This document shows positions 7,392 through 16,871 of a DNA stretch of 18,757 nt, piece after piece. The notes beneath the pieces are model-generated. The model was given only the letters and a program-made list of their open reading frames with translations. It was not told the DNA's origin and did no database searches. This DNA is from UMGS1387 sp045540015 (GTDB taxonomy: Bacteria; Bacillota; Clostridia; Oscillospirales; CAG-382): assembly GCA_045540015.1 (NCBI GenBank), contig JAZQGP010000035.1, positions 1 to 18,757 on the forward strand, in the 5' to 3' direction. The first letter of the stretch is position 1, and every line of letters begins with the position of its first letter. The translations under genes and the position numbers were made by a program.

Positions 7392-8408
7392 ATGAAAATT
7401 TTACTGACAGGCGGTGCAGGCTATATCGGAAGCCATACCGCACTTGAACTTATAGCTGACGGCTATGACGTTGTTATTGCCGATGACCTTTCTAATGCAA
7501 AGGCAGAGGTTATAAACAGAATAGAAAAAATATCGGGAAAGCGTCCTGCGTTTTATGAAGTAAACGTTTGCGACAAGCCCTCTCTTGAAAAGGTGTTTGA
7601 GGAAAACAAGATTGACGCGGTTATACACTTTGCAGGCTTCAAGGCAGTCGGCGAATCCTGTGCAAAGCCTGTGGAATACTACCGTAACAATATAGACAGC
7701 ACTCTTACGCTTCTTGAAACCATGAACAAGTTCGGCGTTACCAAAATAGTGTTCAGCTCGTCCGCAACCGTTTACGGCGTACCCGAAAGTGTGCCGCTGG
7801 TTGAAACAATGAGAAAGACAGGCTGTACAAATCCCTACGGCTGGACAAAGTATATGATTGAGCAGATACTCACGGATGTTGCTGCTGCCGACAAAAATCT
7901 TACCTGCGTTCTGCTTCGCTACTTCAATCCCGTCGGCGCTCATGAGAGCGGACTAATCGGAGAGGACCCGCAGGGCACACCGAACAACCTCATGCCGTTT
8001 ATTTCACAGGTTGCAGTTGGAAAACTAAAGCAGCTTTCCGTATTCGGAAATGATTACCCTACACCCGACGGTACGGGAGTACGCGATTACATCCACGTTG
8101 TTGACCTTGCAAGAGGACACGTTGATGCGCTTAAATACGCAGATAGATTTAACGGTGCCGATGTAATCAATCTCGGAACAGGCGTTGGATACAGCGTTCT
8201 TGATATGGTAAAGGCGTTTGAGAAGGTTAACGGAGTGAAAATCCCGTATGTAATTGCTCCAAGACGCGACGGAGATATTGCAGAGTGCTTTGCTGACCCT
8301 GCAAAGGCAAAAGAGGTTCTGGGCTGGACGGCAAAGAAGAATTTAGAGGATATGTGCCGCGATTCATGGAACTGGCAGTCAAAGAATCCCAAAGGTTACG
8401 AAAACTAA
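7392..8408 (+). CDS. galE: UDP-glucose 4-epimerase
   Basis: This 338-residue SDR-family enzyme interconverts UDP-galactose and UDP-glucose in the Leloir pathway and also supplies UDP-galactose for surface glycans. The NAD-binding GGAGYIGSH motif sits at residues 7-15. SSSATVYG supplies the catalytic Ser, and Tyr149 with Lys153 (YGWTK) forms the YxxxK pair. RYFNPVGAH and RDYIHVVDLA are typical of GalE. The ATG at 7392 is chosen because GGGAGG lies eight bases upstream; an in-frame ATG at 7374 overlaps that site and would add six non-conserved residues. It is followed after 58 bases by an AraC-family regulator and then a secreted beta-galactosidase-like gene, which fits a role in galactose use. 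Confidence 0.95.
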   Translation: MKILLTGGAGYIGSHTALELIADGYDVVIADDLSNAKAEVINRIEKISGKRPAFYEVNVCDKPSLEKVFEENKIDAVIHFAGFKAVGESCAKPVEYYRNNIDSTLTLLETMNKFGVTKIVFSSSATVYGVPESVPLVETMRKTGCTNPYGWTKYMIEQILTDVAAADKNLTCVLLRYFNPVGAHESGLIGEDPQGTPNNLMPFISQVAVGKLKQLSVFGNDYPTPDGTGVRDYIHVVDLARGHVDALKYADRFNGADVINLGTGVGYSVLDMVKAFEKVNGVKIPYVIAPRRDGDIAECFADPAKAKEVLGWTAKKNLEDMCRDSWNWQSKNPKGYEN

Positions 8409-8466
8409 CGCAACTAATATACTTTTACACATTATAACGCAAGTGCAAAAGGCAGGTGAGTAAACA

Positions 8467-9237
8467 TTGGAAAGGTACAGGATTAGTAATTTCCATGCAC
8501 AACAGGCACAACTTAATCAGGAATGGATGGAGCGTAAAGGCGGCGAAGCATATTCAAACAGAACTATATTAACCTATGTACTTAGCGGAAGTGTCAGATA
8601 TATATACAAAGGTTGTGTTTTTGATGCAAAAGAGGGAGATTGTGCATATATACCGTATATGTCAAGATTTCATGTCTCCCGAACAGGAAATCCCACATAT
8701 GATTTCTATTCAATAATCTTTAATTTTGAGGACAGAACTATATTTAAGAATTCCGGCATACAGATAATGAAGGATTATCCCAAGGAAAAATTTGAGCGTG
8801 TAGTAGAAAACTACGGCAAAAACAATTTATTGGCATTAAGTGCATTTTACGAAATTTTGGTTGATTTATACAACGGCGGATATGTTGCCTTAGAAGAAAA
8901 AGACAAAACATCTGCAGTGAGTATAGCCGCAAAAATTATTGATGAAAATGCTGAGGAAAATATTAAGATAGATGAGCTTGCAAAAATGTGCGGAATAAGC
9001 ACAAGCCACCTTTACGGCGAGTTTAAGAAAAAACACGGCTGCTCTCCCATACAGTACAAACAGAAAGCTCTTATCGGTAAAGCAACCGAGTATTTGCTCG
9101 ATACGGATTTTTCCATAGAAGACATCAGTGAAAAGCTGGGCTTTTCCAATTCAAATTATTTTCGCCGGGTGTTCAAAAAACTTACCGGAAAAAGTCCCTC
9201 ACAGATGAGAGAAATGAAAAAGAACAGTGTTACTTAA
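8467..9237 (+). CDS. AraC-family transcriptional regulator with cupin-like sensor
   Basis: The 256-residue protein has an N-terminal cupin-like ligand domain (about residues 1-140; TYVLSGSVRYIYKG and EGDCAYIP are typical strands). Its C-terminal double helix-turn-helix has a first HTH near 167-190 (IDELAKMCGISTSHLYGEF) and a second near 215-245 (IEDISEKLGFSNSNYFRRVF, then KKLTGKSP). This is the usual arrangement of sugar-responsive activators. The start is TTG at 8467, with AGGTGA seven bases upstream; the sequence after it (ERYRISNFHAQ) is a plausible N-terminus. It lies between galE and the giant glycosidase, so activation of one or both by a galactoside is a reasonable inference. A strong terminator follows. 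Confidence 0.9.
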   Translation: MERYRISNFHAQQAQLNQEWMERKGGEAYSNRTILTYVLSGSVRYIYKGCVFDAKEGDCAYIPYMSRFHVSRTGNPTYDFYSIIFNFEDRTIFKNSGIQIMKDYPKEKFERVVENYGKNNLLALSAFYEILVDLYNGGYVALEEKDKTSAVSIAAKIIDENAEENIKIDELAKMCGISTSHLYGEFKKKHGCSPIQYKQKALIGKATEYLLDTDFSIEDISEKLGFSNSNYFRRVFKKLTGKSPSQMREMKKNSVT

Positions 9238-9260
9238 AACAAGAAAATACTCACAGAAGG

Positions 9261-9291
9261 CTCTGCTGCAAATATGCGGCAGAGTTTTTTT
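9261..9291 (+). terminator. Intrinsic terminator after the AraC-family gene
   Basis: CTCTGCTGC (9261-9269) pairs with GCGGCAGAG (9276-9284), including one T-G wobble and a six-base loop, and is followed by seven T (9285-9291). It ends the galE-araC transcript 23 bases after the stop codon and separates it from the giant gene. Confidence 0.9.
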
Positions 9292-9306
9292 GCACAAAAA
9301 CAAGAG

Positions 9307-9335
9307 TTGTATTTTTACGTTTGATATTGTAGAAT
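9307..9335 (+). promoter_or_regulatory. Probable promoter of the GH2 gene
   Basis: TTGTAT (9307-9312) and TAGAAT (9330-9335) are 17 bases apart, just after the terminator. The leader to the ATG at 9440 would be about 98 bases. It contains two direct copies of ATGCAAAA (9394-9401 and 9408-9415). Confidence 0.5.
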
Positions 9336-9439
9336 AGTGTTGGTCGGATAGATATGGGTGTAGCGGTTAGGTATTGTTTATGTTAAAATCAAAATGCAAA
9401 AATATATATGCAAAAGCACAAAAAAGGAGATGCATTGAA

Positions 9440-12400
9440 ATGAAAAGAATACTTTCTCTCATACTTGTAATGCTTATGCTTATTCAGGCTGTGCCTGCAA
9501 CAGCATTGGAGGCTGTTTCCGATAACGAAACGCAGACAAGTGTTACATATGAGATAACGCCGGTGACAGAAGCGCAAGCTCAAAAGCCGAAGGCACCGGT
9601 TATGGAGGTTGTGGAAACTGCAGAGGAGATATTTGCGGACTCTGCCGAAAAAGAAAAGGCGCGCTTGTCGGGAGACTTTTTCACTTTTGAAGAATGGACA
9701 GGTGCAAACGGAAATTCTCATGTGGTATCTGTAAACAAGGAAACCGCAAGAGTAGATTCCATTCCTTATTATGATGAGGCAAAGGCTGTAAAGGCAGCAA
9801 ATGACTACGACAAGACACAGTCGGAGTATTATATGTTGCTTTCCGGCGGAGATATAAAGTATGACTTTAAGCTCCTTAATGCGCCGACAGCAGTTTTGAA
9901 CTCTGATTACAAGGACTTCTATAAATCCGATTTTGATTCCTCATCCTGGAACAAAATCCGCGTTCCGTCGGTTTGGCAGGCTGAGATAGATCCTGATACA
10001 GGTGATTATTACGGAGATGGGGATTTACGCGATTCATTTTTGAACACTCCGCCTACTTGGGCAAACTACAAGGGAAATTCATATGCAGACTCCCCTCTTG
10101 CACCTACAGTATATAACCCCACAGGACTTTACAGATATCAGTTTGATATTGATGAAAGCTGGGAGGGGAAGCGCGTTTTCATTGATTTTGAGGGCGTTGG
10201 CTCTGCAATATATCTTTGGATAAACGGCTATCAGGTAGGTTACAGCGAGGATACATATTCACAGAAGGAATTCGATATTACGGATTATGTTAATATCGGA
10301 GGAACAAACACGCTTGCGGCAGAGGTCATTCAGTGGAGTGATGGTGCGTGGTTTGAAACCTATGATATATCAAGACTTTCCGGTATATACAGAAATGTTT
10401 ATGTTTATGCAACACCGGAAGTCAGACTTCGCGATTACAGAATAGTTACTGATTTTGACGACACATACACAGATGCTACTCTTAAGGTGGACGCGTTCGT
10501 AAAGAACTATACCGGCGAGGATGTAACCGATGCATCGGTTGAGATAGGACTTTACGGTATAGACGGCGAAAAAATAGATGAATATACAACAGCTCTTCCT
10601 GCAGGAACCATTCTTGCAGGCAAGGAAAACACGGTTTCCTTTGCAATAGATGTTGAAGAGCCTTATGTATGGACTGCAGAAACTCCCTATCTTTACACGG
10701 TTGTTCTTGCTGTAAAAAGAGGAGAAGAAGTTTTAAGCTATGACAGCTATCTTGTCGGCTTCAGAGAGATAACCTACAGAGCCGGCGAAAACGGCCTTGG
10801 AACTTATGCTGACTATAAGCAAGGCGACACAAGCGAATGGGAACTCGATAACATAAGACTTAACGGAAACTATGTATACTTAAAGGGTGCAGCACGTCAC
10901 GACACGGGTTATTCGGGCGGTATGTATACCGACTATGACAAAACATACGAAACTCTTGAAAACGACATACGCACCATGAAGGAAAGCAACATAAATGCTG
11001 TACGTCTTGCTCACTATCCGCATAATCCGTATATTTATTATCTTTGCAATAAGTACGGTATTTATGTTATGGCAGAGGCTGCGATGGAAAACGGAAACAT
11101 CGCAGGCGCGGAAATAACCGAAGATTGGTCTACACTGATACTTGACAGAGAAGACAGCCTTGTTTTGAGAGAGAGAAATAATCCGAGTGTTATTATTTGG
11201 TCATTGGGAAATGAAACATACCTTGGAAGCGGAGCTGATATGGATCCTTCCGATCCGTATTTCCCAGGTATACTTTACCATCTCGGAGATTATGTTCATG
11301 AAATGGACTCGACCCGTCCTGTTCATTTTGAGCCTCCTTATACAGGCCACACACCTTCTATGGACCCTGAAGCGCCGAGCTTCGGTGCACTTTCACCTGA
11401 GTCATTAGCAGAACTTAATAAAACATACGGCTTGAATATTGATTTGAATTACGCCACGGATATGCGCAGTAACATGTATCCGAATTACAGAGTTATGCAG
11501 GAATATGCCGACAGCGGAAACAAAAAAGCCTTTGTTATCTGCGAAATGGGACACGGCACAGGAAACCTTTGGGGCGGAATTAAAGATTTCTGGGATATTA
11601 TAAGAAGCTCTCCCAATATGCAGGGTGCCTTCCTTTGGGATTTTAAGGACCAGGCTATATGGATGACCGATGAAAACGGAGAAACATATCTTGGAAACCA
11701 CTTTGACTACGTACATGGTGAGCCCCAAATAGTAGGCGGAAACCAGAGCGTTAATGCAGACGGTCTTGTAAAGGCAGACGGAACACCAAAGCCCGGACTT
11801 TATGAAGCAAAAAGAGTGCTGCAGAACGTAAACTTTGAAGAGGTTTCCCAAAATGCTCGCGGCGGAAGTGTAACGGTAAAGGTTATAAATGAAAACATGG
11901 TAACAGACTTGAATGAATATGATGTTACCTGGGAGCTTTACGGAAATGACACACTACTTCAAGAAGGAACTCTTGATATTTCTCTTGCACCGGATGCCCT
12001 CGACGGAACAAGCTCAACACAGACGGTTATTTCTTTCGACGGAATTGTTCCTGAGTCGGGAGTTGAATATTACATAAACATTACGGCACAAAGACCGAAC
12101 ATGTATGACCCGTCGGTTGTCGAAGAATGTAAGGCGCAGATTATACTTGATACAGATTATGAAAAAGCGCCGGCGATTGATGAGTCCTCTATGGGTACAA
12201 TAACCTATGATGACACAGATGATTCGATTTCTGTATCCGGAGACAATTTCAGTGCTTCAATTGATAAAGCAACAGGACTTCTTACAAGCTATGTGCTTGA
12301 AGGAACAGAAATGCTTGCTTCACCCATAAAGCCAAATTTCCACAGACCGAAGAACTTAAGTGCAACCTCGGGTAACAGTAATGACGTTTTCAAAAATGAA

Positions 12401-15400
12401 ACGTACAGTGTTCAGACAATAAGCGATGTGATAGAATACTACAGTGAAGAAGAATTGAAATCGGTAATTGTTACAGCAGAGCTGTTTTCCGAACAGAGCT
12501 ATTCTTACGCAACAATTACATACACTATATACGCGAATGGTGTTGTTGATCTTGATTTTGATTTGACAGCCGGCGATGAAAACACCGGAGGTCTTCCGAA
12601 GGTAGGCTCGCAGTTGTCAGTAAATGAAGCTCTTGACACAGTTGTGTACTTCGGTAAGGGCGAGGTTGAAAACTATATTGACAGATGCGCTGCAGCAGAC
12701 CTCGGCCTGTATACAAGTACTGTTGAAGATATGTACACTGACTATTCCGTTCCCGTTGAAAACGGTACAAGAACTGAAGTCAGATACATGGCTCTTACGG
12801 ATTCCACGGGCACATCTCCCGGACTTCTCTTTGTAGGAGAGGGCAATAATCTTCAGATTGCGGCATCTTACTATACTGATGAAAACGTTGATGCTGCAGC
12901 AAATTCTGCGGACCTCGAAAAGATAAGCACTCCCGTGGTTGATATTGACTATTTGTCACTGGGTCTCGGTACACTCAGCTTTGGCGACGAAATGCTTCCC
13001 AAATACAGATTAGATGCCGGAGAACACAGCTACAGCTATTCCATAAGACCGCTTTCAGCCGACGCGGAAAAATCCGATATAGTTGCAGAAGGAAACAGAC
13101 AGGCAGCATTGTCACAGGAGCTTGATTCGGTTAAGGCCGGCAAAGCACTTCTTAATGAACTTAAAGTGTATCTTACTGAGCAGGATAAGTATACTCAGGA
13201 AAGCTTTGTGAACTTTGAAAAAGCCTTTATGGACTTGTATGACAAGATATACAACAACGGTCAGGCGGGAAGCCTGCAGCTGCTTGATGATGCTTTTGGA
13301 AAACTTGCCGAAAAAACAACAGACGCAATCGATACTTCGGTGTTGGAAACCAAAATTTCAGAGGCAAAAGCAGAAGGTTACATAGACGCAGCAGCTTTCT
13401 GCGAGGAAAATAAGGCAAAGTGTAACCAGGGAGGAGCAAATACTCTTGTAAAGTATTTGGATTATGTACTGCAGAAGCATGAAAATCCGATTGAAAAAAT
13501 ATTCACGGAAATCGAATATAAATTTTCAATGCTTGATGAAGAAGAATTTAAGTCACAAGGATTTGTTTCTGTAAGACACTCTTTGAAAAAAGCCCGGGCA
13601 GATATGACATTGGAAAATGTTTATGACCTCGGCAACTGCTTTGGCGTGCTTGAGTTTAGCCTTGCTTCACTCAAAGGCGAGATTATTGGTGAAACAGCAA
13701 ATAATCAGCATAAAAACATGTTTGACGGTGATTTGTCTACATTTGTTTTTGAGTCCAGCAACGGAACAATGTATGGCGGATACAATCTTGGTCAGACGAA
13801 GGCTAAGATTAAATATATAAAGGTCTACCCGAGATTCATGAATCCTCCTGTAGGTAACCCGCAATATTACAATGCGCCCGGAGGCAACCGAAGCTCAAAG
13901 GGTGTAAAGCTGCAAGGCTCAGTTGACGGAAAAACCTGGGTTGATATGATGACACTTGTCGTAACAGCAGACGGCTTCTGGCATACTCTTAAAGTACATG
14001 ACAGTGACTACTACAACTATTACAGACTGGCATGGAGGCGCCAATCCACCTATAGTGTTGCATGGAATATAACAAGCGGTAGTATCAGCGAAGCAGAATT
14101 TTACGGTGTAACTAAAGACGCAGCATACCTTGAAAAATGCCTTGATATTGCAGAAAAGTATGAAATATCAAATCCCGGCACATTCGCTGAGTTTATAACA
14201 GAGGCAAAAGCCATTCTTTCCTCGCTCGATGAGTATACACAAACGCAGATTAACGACGCTGCTGTTTTATTCAATGAGATTTCGGATGAGGTCGGAAAAG
14301 AAAAAATTGCTTTGACGGAAGCAATCGTTGCTTTTGAAGAAATCGATAACTCGCTTTACAGCGCACAAAGCTATTTTGCGGCATATGACATTTATGAGCA
14401 GGCAAAAGCTATGCTTAATGACAATACTGTCACAGATGAAGCAAAACAGAAGACAGAACAAGACTTGCTCGATGCTATAGAGCAGCTTGAAGCTCCCGAA
14501 TCTGCTTATGCAGGTGACACGGCAATGCTTGAAAAGGTACTTGGCGATGGAAAAGCATATCTTGAAAAAGACAGCATTTTCACGGCAATACTGCAGAAGG
14601 CACTTGAGGAAGGAACTGCTGTTACGGAAGGAAGTGCAGACGTTGCTTCGGTAAATGCAGCAATTTACAACATTCGTAATACTATGTTCCTTATAGACAG
14701 TGCACAGAGCATGGGTATAGTTGCAGTTGATCAGAACCAATATACCTCTGAGAGCTATCTTGCATATAAGGACGCTTACGAAAAGGTTTGTTCAGAGCAA
14801 ACAGACAGTGCACTTTATGATTTAAAGAGAGCAACAGAAAATCTCAAAAAGCTTGACGGCAACAATCCTGATTTAAGCCTGCTTGATTCCAAAATAAGCG
14901 AAGCGGAAAGCTATTATAACAGTCATCCTTCAGTTGCGCTTAAAGATGCAATATCAGCTGCTAAGGCAGCAAGGGCTTCCTATAGCAGCCAGACAGATAT
15001 CAACAATGCTGTTATAGCTTTGAGCGGTGTGCTTGAAAAGGAAAAAAATCATGCCAATTATAAATATGTAATTGACAATGCAAATAAGCTTGATGAAAAC
15101 GATTATTCAACCGAAAACTACAGAAAACTGCTTCTCTTGAAAGAAACAGCACTTGAAAGCGGAAAAGAAAAAGATTATCTCGAACTTGAAACATTTATTC
15201 ATGAAATACCTCTTCTTTGCACAGAAAAGGATAATGTCAAGAGTGATAACATAATTTATAAGGACGACCATTATAACGGTGAAGACAAGAGCTTTAAGTA
15301 CATTTACAGCTTAGATGGTATAGTTCCTGATTCTGCTGATATACACACCACCAGAACCACAACAAGATCAACGCTTTATGCGGGCTATGATTTTGGTGCG

Positions 15401-16657
15401 GGTAATGAACAGGCTATTGACCACGTAATTCTTTCATACCTTGCAAGCTGGGACGGAATGCAGGCTTTGTATAAGGGCATGAAGGTCGAGGTCTCCAATG
15501 ACGGCGAAAACTGGACAACAATTGGCAAAATCACAACATCTCTCCCGTATAAGGGAACAACTGAGATTTTAAATTACGTGATAGATTCTACAGATTTCAA
15601 TAAGTACCGCTATGTTCGTTTCAATACCGAGGAAACTCCGGGAAGAAATGGCGGACACACCGGACATTTCATGGAAGTTCGTTTCTATCCTGTAAAGCAT
15701 GAAACAGCAACGCTTGATGCAACAATTTCCGCAGCTAATGCACTTGTCAACTCCGGAACTCTCAGCACCAGCGGAAAGGAATACCTGCTTCAGGAAATCA
15801 GTGCCGCGAAAAACTACATTCCAAATGCCAATGCTAAAATGAAGGGCGTTCGTCAGTCTGAGATAAATGATATTATTGAAACTCTTGAAAATGCAATAGA
15901 GAGTGTAAAAGCATCAAGCATCTTAAAAGCAAAATTCCTGGATTACAATAATAGCGAAGTATCCGAAATCTATGTTGTCAGCGGAGTTACCGCATTCCCT
16001 GAAATAACAGAAAGCATTGCCGGAACAAGTGACCTTTCACATGTTATGTGGACGGACGGAGTTTTCCATTACAGTCCCGGAGAAAAAATCGTTATCAGCG
16101 GCGACGAGGACGTAGTAACATATAGTATAGTTCTTGCTCCCAAGACCTACAACGTAGCAAGTCTGAGTCCTGCAAAAACCAATAAAGGTCCGGGAATCAG
16201 ATTTAAGACGTCTGTTTCGGGTGCGCTTGAGGATAAATGTACTTCTGTCGGTTACCTCGTAGCACTTAAAACCGCTATTGACAAGCCGGAAGACCTCACG
16301 TTTGAATACTGTAAGGACAACAATGTAAAACACATTGATGCCAAGAGTATACTCAAAGATGAAAATGGCGACTACAGCATAAGAAAGATTTTTGAAATTG
16401 CCGAGAACGGAGACGTATTTACTACAATATTCCTCCACGGACTTGACGAAACAAACAAGCAGCACATGGAAACGCCTGTAATAGCAAGACCGTACGTTAT
16501 AACAGCAGATGGAGAATATATCTACGGAAATTCCGTTTGCAGATCGATGGCTGACCTTGCAATGGCCATTTATAACTCCGACAACTTCGAAAATGAAAGC
16601 TATGAAATAAGACATTATGTTGTTAAGGTCTTAACACTTATAGGATATCTTAACTGA
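9440..16657 (+). CDS. Giant secreted GH2 beta-galactosidase-like protein with FIVAR and discoidin-like modules
   Basis: A 2405-residue secreted protein. Residues 1-22 are a signal peptide (MKRILSLILVMLMLIQ, then AVPATA as a likely cleavage site). About 120-320 is the LacZ-type sugar-binding domain (LWINGYQVGYSED, WSDGAWFETYDISRLSGIYR), 325-440 an Ig-like domain and 445-785 the GH2 barrel. Predicted acid/base is Glu592 (SLGNE) and nucleophile Glu702 (VICEMGHGTGN). His487, the AHYPHNP His and the GAFLWDF Trp are kept. About 800-903 is the DUF4981-like domain, and 927-1206 the beta-galactosidase small-chain domain. Then come FIVAR-like helical repeats (about 1217-1297, 1563-1927, 2090-2162), two F5/8C discoidin-like domains (about 1417-1555 and 1930-2085), an InlB-repeat-like segment (2172-2233) and a recurrent clostridial C-terminal module (2234-2405). 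No LPXTG, SLH or dockerin is seen. The ATG at 9440 follows AAGGAG and begins the signal peptide; an upstream TTG (9374) is rejected. Confidence 0.92.
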   Translation: MKRILSLILVMLMLIQAVPATALEAVSDNETQTSVTYEITPVTEAQAQKPKAPVMEVVETAEEIFADSAEKEKARLSGDFFTFEEWTGANGNSHVVSVNKETARVDSIPYYDEAKAVKAANDYDKTQSEYYMLLSGGDIKYDFKLLNAPTAVLNSDYKDFYKSDFDSSSWNKIRVPSVWQAEIDPDTGDYYGDGDLRDSFLNTPPTWANYKGNSYADSPLAPTVYNPTGLYRYQFDIDESWEGKRVFIDFEGVGSAIYLWINGYQVGYSEDTYSQKEFDITDYVNIGGTNTLAAEVIQWSDGAWFETYDISRLSGIYRNVYVYATPEVRLRDYRIVTDFDDTYTDATLKVDAFVKNYTGEDVTDASVEIGLYGIDGEKIDEYTTALPAGTILAGKENTVSFAIDVEEPYVWTAETPYLYTVVLAVKRGEEVLSYDSYLVGFREITYRAGENGLGTYADYKQGDTSEWELDNIRLNGNYVYLKGAARHDTGYSGGMYTDYDKTYETLENDIRTMKESNINAVRLAHYPHNPYIYYLCNKYGIYVMAEAAMENGNIAGAEITEDWSTLILDREDSLVLRERNNPSVIIWSLGNETYLGSGADMDPSDPYFPGILYHLGDYVHEMDSTRPVHFEPPYTGHTPSMDPEAPSFGALSPESLAELNKTYGLNIDLNYATDMRSNMYPNYRVMQEYADSGNKKAFVICEMGHGTGNLWGGIKDFWDIIRSSPNMQGAFLWDFKDQAIWMTDENGETYLGNHFDYVHGEPQIVGGNQSVNADGLVKADGTPKPGLYEAKRVLQNVNFEEVSQNARGGSVTVKVINENMVTDLNEYDVTWELYGNDTLLQEGTLDISLAPDALDGTSSTQTVISFDGIVPESGVEYYINITAQRPNMYDPSVVEECKAQIILDTDYEKAPAIDESSMGTITYDDTDDSISVSGDNFSASIDKATGLLTSYVLEGTEMLASPIKPNFHRPKNLSATSGNSNDVFKNETYSVQTISDVIEYYSEEELKSVIVTAELFSEQSYSYATITYTIYANGVVDLDFDLTAGDENTGGLPKVGSQLSVNEALDTVVYFGKGEVENYIDRCAAADLGLYTSTVEDMYTDYSVPVENGTRTEVRYMALTDSTGTSPGLLFVGEGNNLQIAASYYTDENVDAAANSADLEKISTPVVDIDYLSLGLGTLSFGDEMLPKYRLDAGEHSYSYSIRPLSADAEKSDIVAEGNRQAALSQELDSVKAGKALLNELKVYLTEQDKYTQESFVNFEKAFMDLYDKIYNNGQAGSLQLLDDAFGKLAEKTTDAIDTSVLETKISEAKAEGYIDAAAFCEENKAKCNQGGANTLVKYLDYVLQKHENPIEKIFTEIEYKFSMLDEEEFKSQGFVSVRHSLKKARADMTLENVYDLGNCFGVLEFSLASLKGEIIGETANNQHKNMFDGDLSTFVFESSNGTMYGGYNLGQTKAKIKYIKVYPRFMNPPVGNPQYYNAPGGNRSSKGVKLQGSVDGKTWVDMMTLVVTADGFWHTLKVHDSDYYNYYRLAWRRQSTYSVAWNITSGSISEAEFYGVTKDAAYLEKCLDIAEKYEISNPGTFAEFITEAKAILSSLDEYTQTQINDAAVLFNEISDEVGKEKIALTEAIVAFEEIDNSLYSAQSYFAAYDIYEQAKAMLNDNTVTDEAKQKTEQDLLDAIEQLEAPESAYAGDTAMLEKVLGDGKAYLEKDSIFTAILQKALEEGTAVTEGSADVASVNAAIYNIRNTMFLIDSAQSMGIVAVDQNQYTSESYLAYKDAYEKVCSEQTDSALYDLKRATENLKKLDGNNPDLSLLDSKISEAESYYNSHPSVALKDAISAAKAARASYSSQTDINNAVIALSGVLEKEKNHANYKYVIDNANKLDENDYSTENYRKLLLLKETALESGKEKDYLELETFIHEIPLLCTEKDNVKSDNIIYKDDHYNGEDKSFKYIYSLDGIVPDSADIHTTRTTTRSTLYAGYDFGAGNEQAIDHVILSYLASWDGMQALYKGMKVEVSNDGENWTTIGKITTSLPYKGTTEILNYVIDSTDFNKYRYVRFNTEETPGRNGGHTGHFMEVRFYPVKHETATLDATISAANALVNSGTLSTSGKEYLLQEISAAKNYIPNANAKMKGVRQSEINDIIETLENAIESVKASSILKAKFLDYNNSEVSEIYVVSGVTAFPEITESIAGTSDLSHVMWTDGVFHYSPGEKIVISGDEDVVTYSIVLAPKTYNVASLSPAKTNKGPGIRFKTSVSGALEDKCTSVGYLVALKTAIDKPEDLTFEYCKDNNVKHIDAKSILKDENGDYSIRKIFEIAENGDVFTTIFLHGLDETNKQHMETPVIARPYVITADGEYIYGNSVCRSMADLAMAIYNSDNFENESYEIRHYVVKVLTLIGYLN

Positions 16658-16673
16658 TTAATATCGCGAGCAT

Positions 16674-16712
16674 AACCAAAGAGAGCCGAAAAGCTCTCTT
16701 TGGTTGTTTTTT
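16674..16712 (+). terminator. Strong intrinsic terminator of the GH2 gene
   Basis: AACCAAAGAGAGC (16674-16686) pairs perfectly over 13 bp with GCTCTCTTTGGTT (16693-16705) around a six-base loop, followed by a run of six T (16707-16712). It lies 16 bases after the GH2 stop codon. Confidence 0.95.
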
Positions 16713-16837
16713 ATATAAGTTGCCTTACGTGATTAAGACTTTGTAAGTTTCCTTTGCTAAGCAAATCCGGGATTGGTTTTACAATCTACCCAGAGTTCTT
16801 TTCATCTGGCTCCGTTTTTTTGCAAGAGTCGGAAATG

Positions 16838-16871
16838 GTGTCAAGTATAATTTATTAAAAGAGTTTGACAC
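16838..16871. repeat. GTGTCAA/TTGACAC inverted repeat, possible transposon-end scar
   Basis: GTGTCAA (16838-16844) and TTGACAC (16865-16871) form a 7-bp inverted repeat 20 bases apart. The flanking stretch 16713-16897 is non-coding and AT-rich. It contains a 48-codon open stretch on the plus strand (about 16753-16890) without a ribosome site. The layout resembles the ends of a decayed insertion sequence, but no transposase motif is visible. Confidence 0.3.

Noticed and set aside
8423..8451. Imperfect inverted repeat CTTTTACAC/GTGCAAAAG between galE and the AraC-family gene
   Set aside because: One mismatch, no T-run after it and no second copy, so neither terminator nor operator can be supported.
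9374..9439. Upstream TTG start adding 22 residues to the GH2 protein
   Set aside because: The added residues would precede a clear signal peptide, and the AAGGAG site points to the ATG at 9440.
12525..13439. Several 60-150 codon frames antisense to or overlapping the GH2 gene and metH
   Set aside because: They lie wholly inside strongly supported coding regions, lack ribosome sites and family motifs, and have the odd composition of shadow frames.
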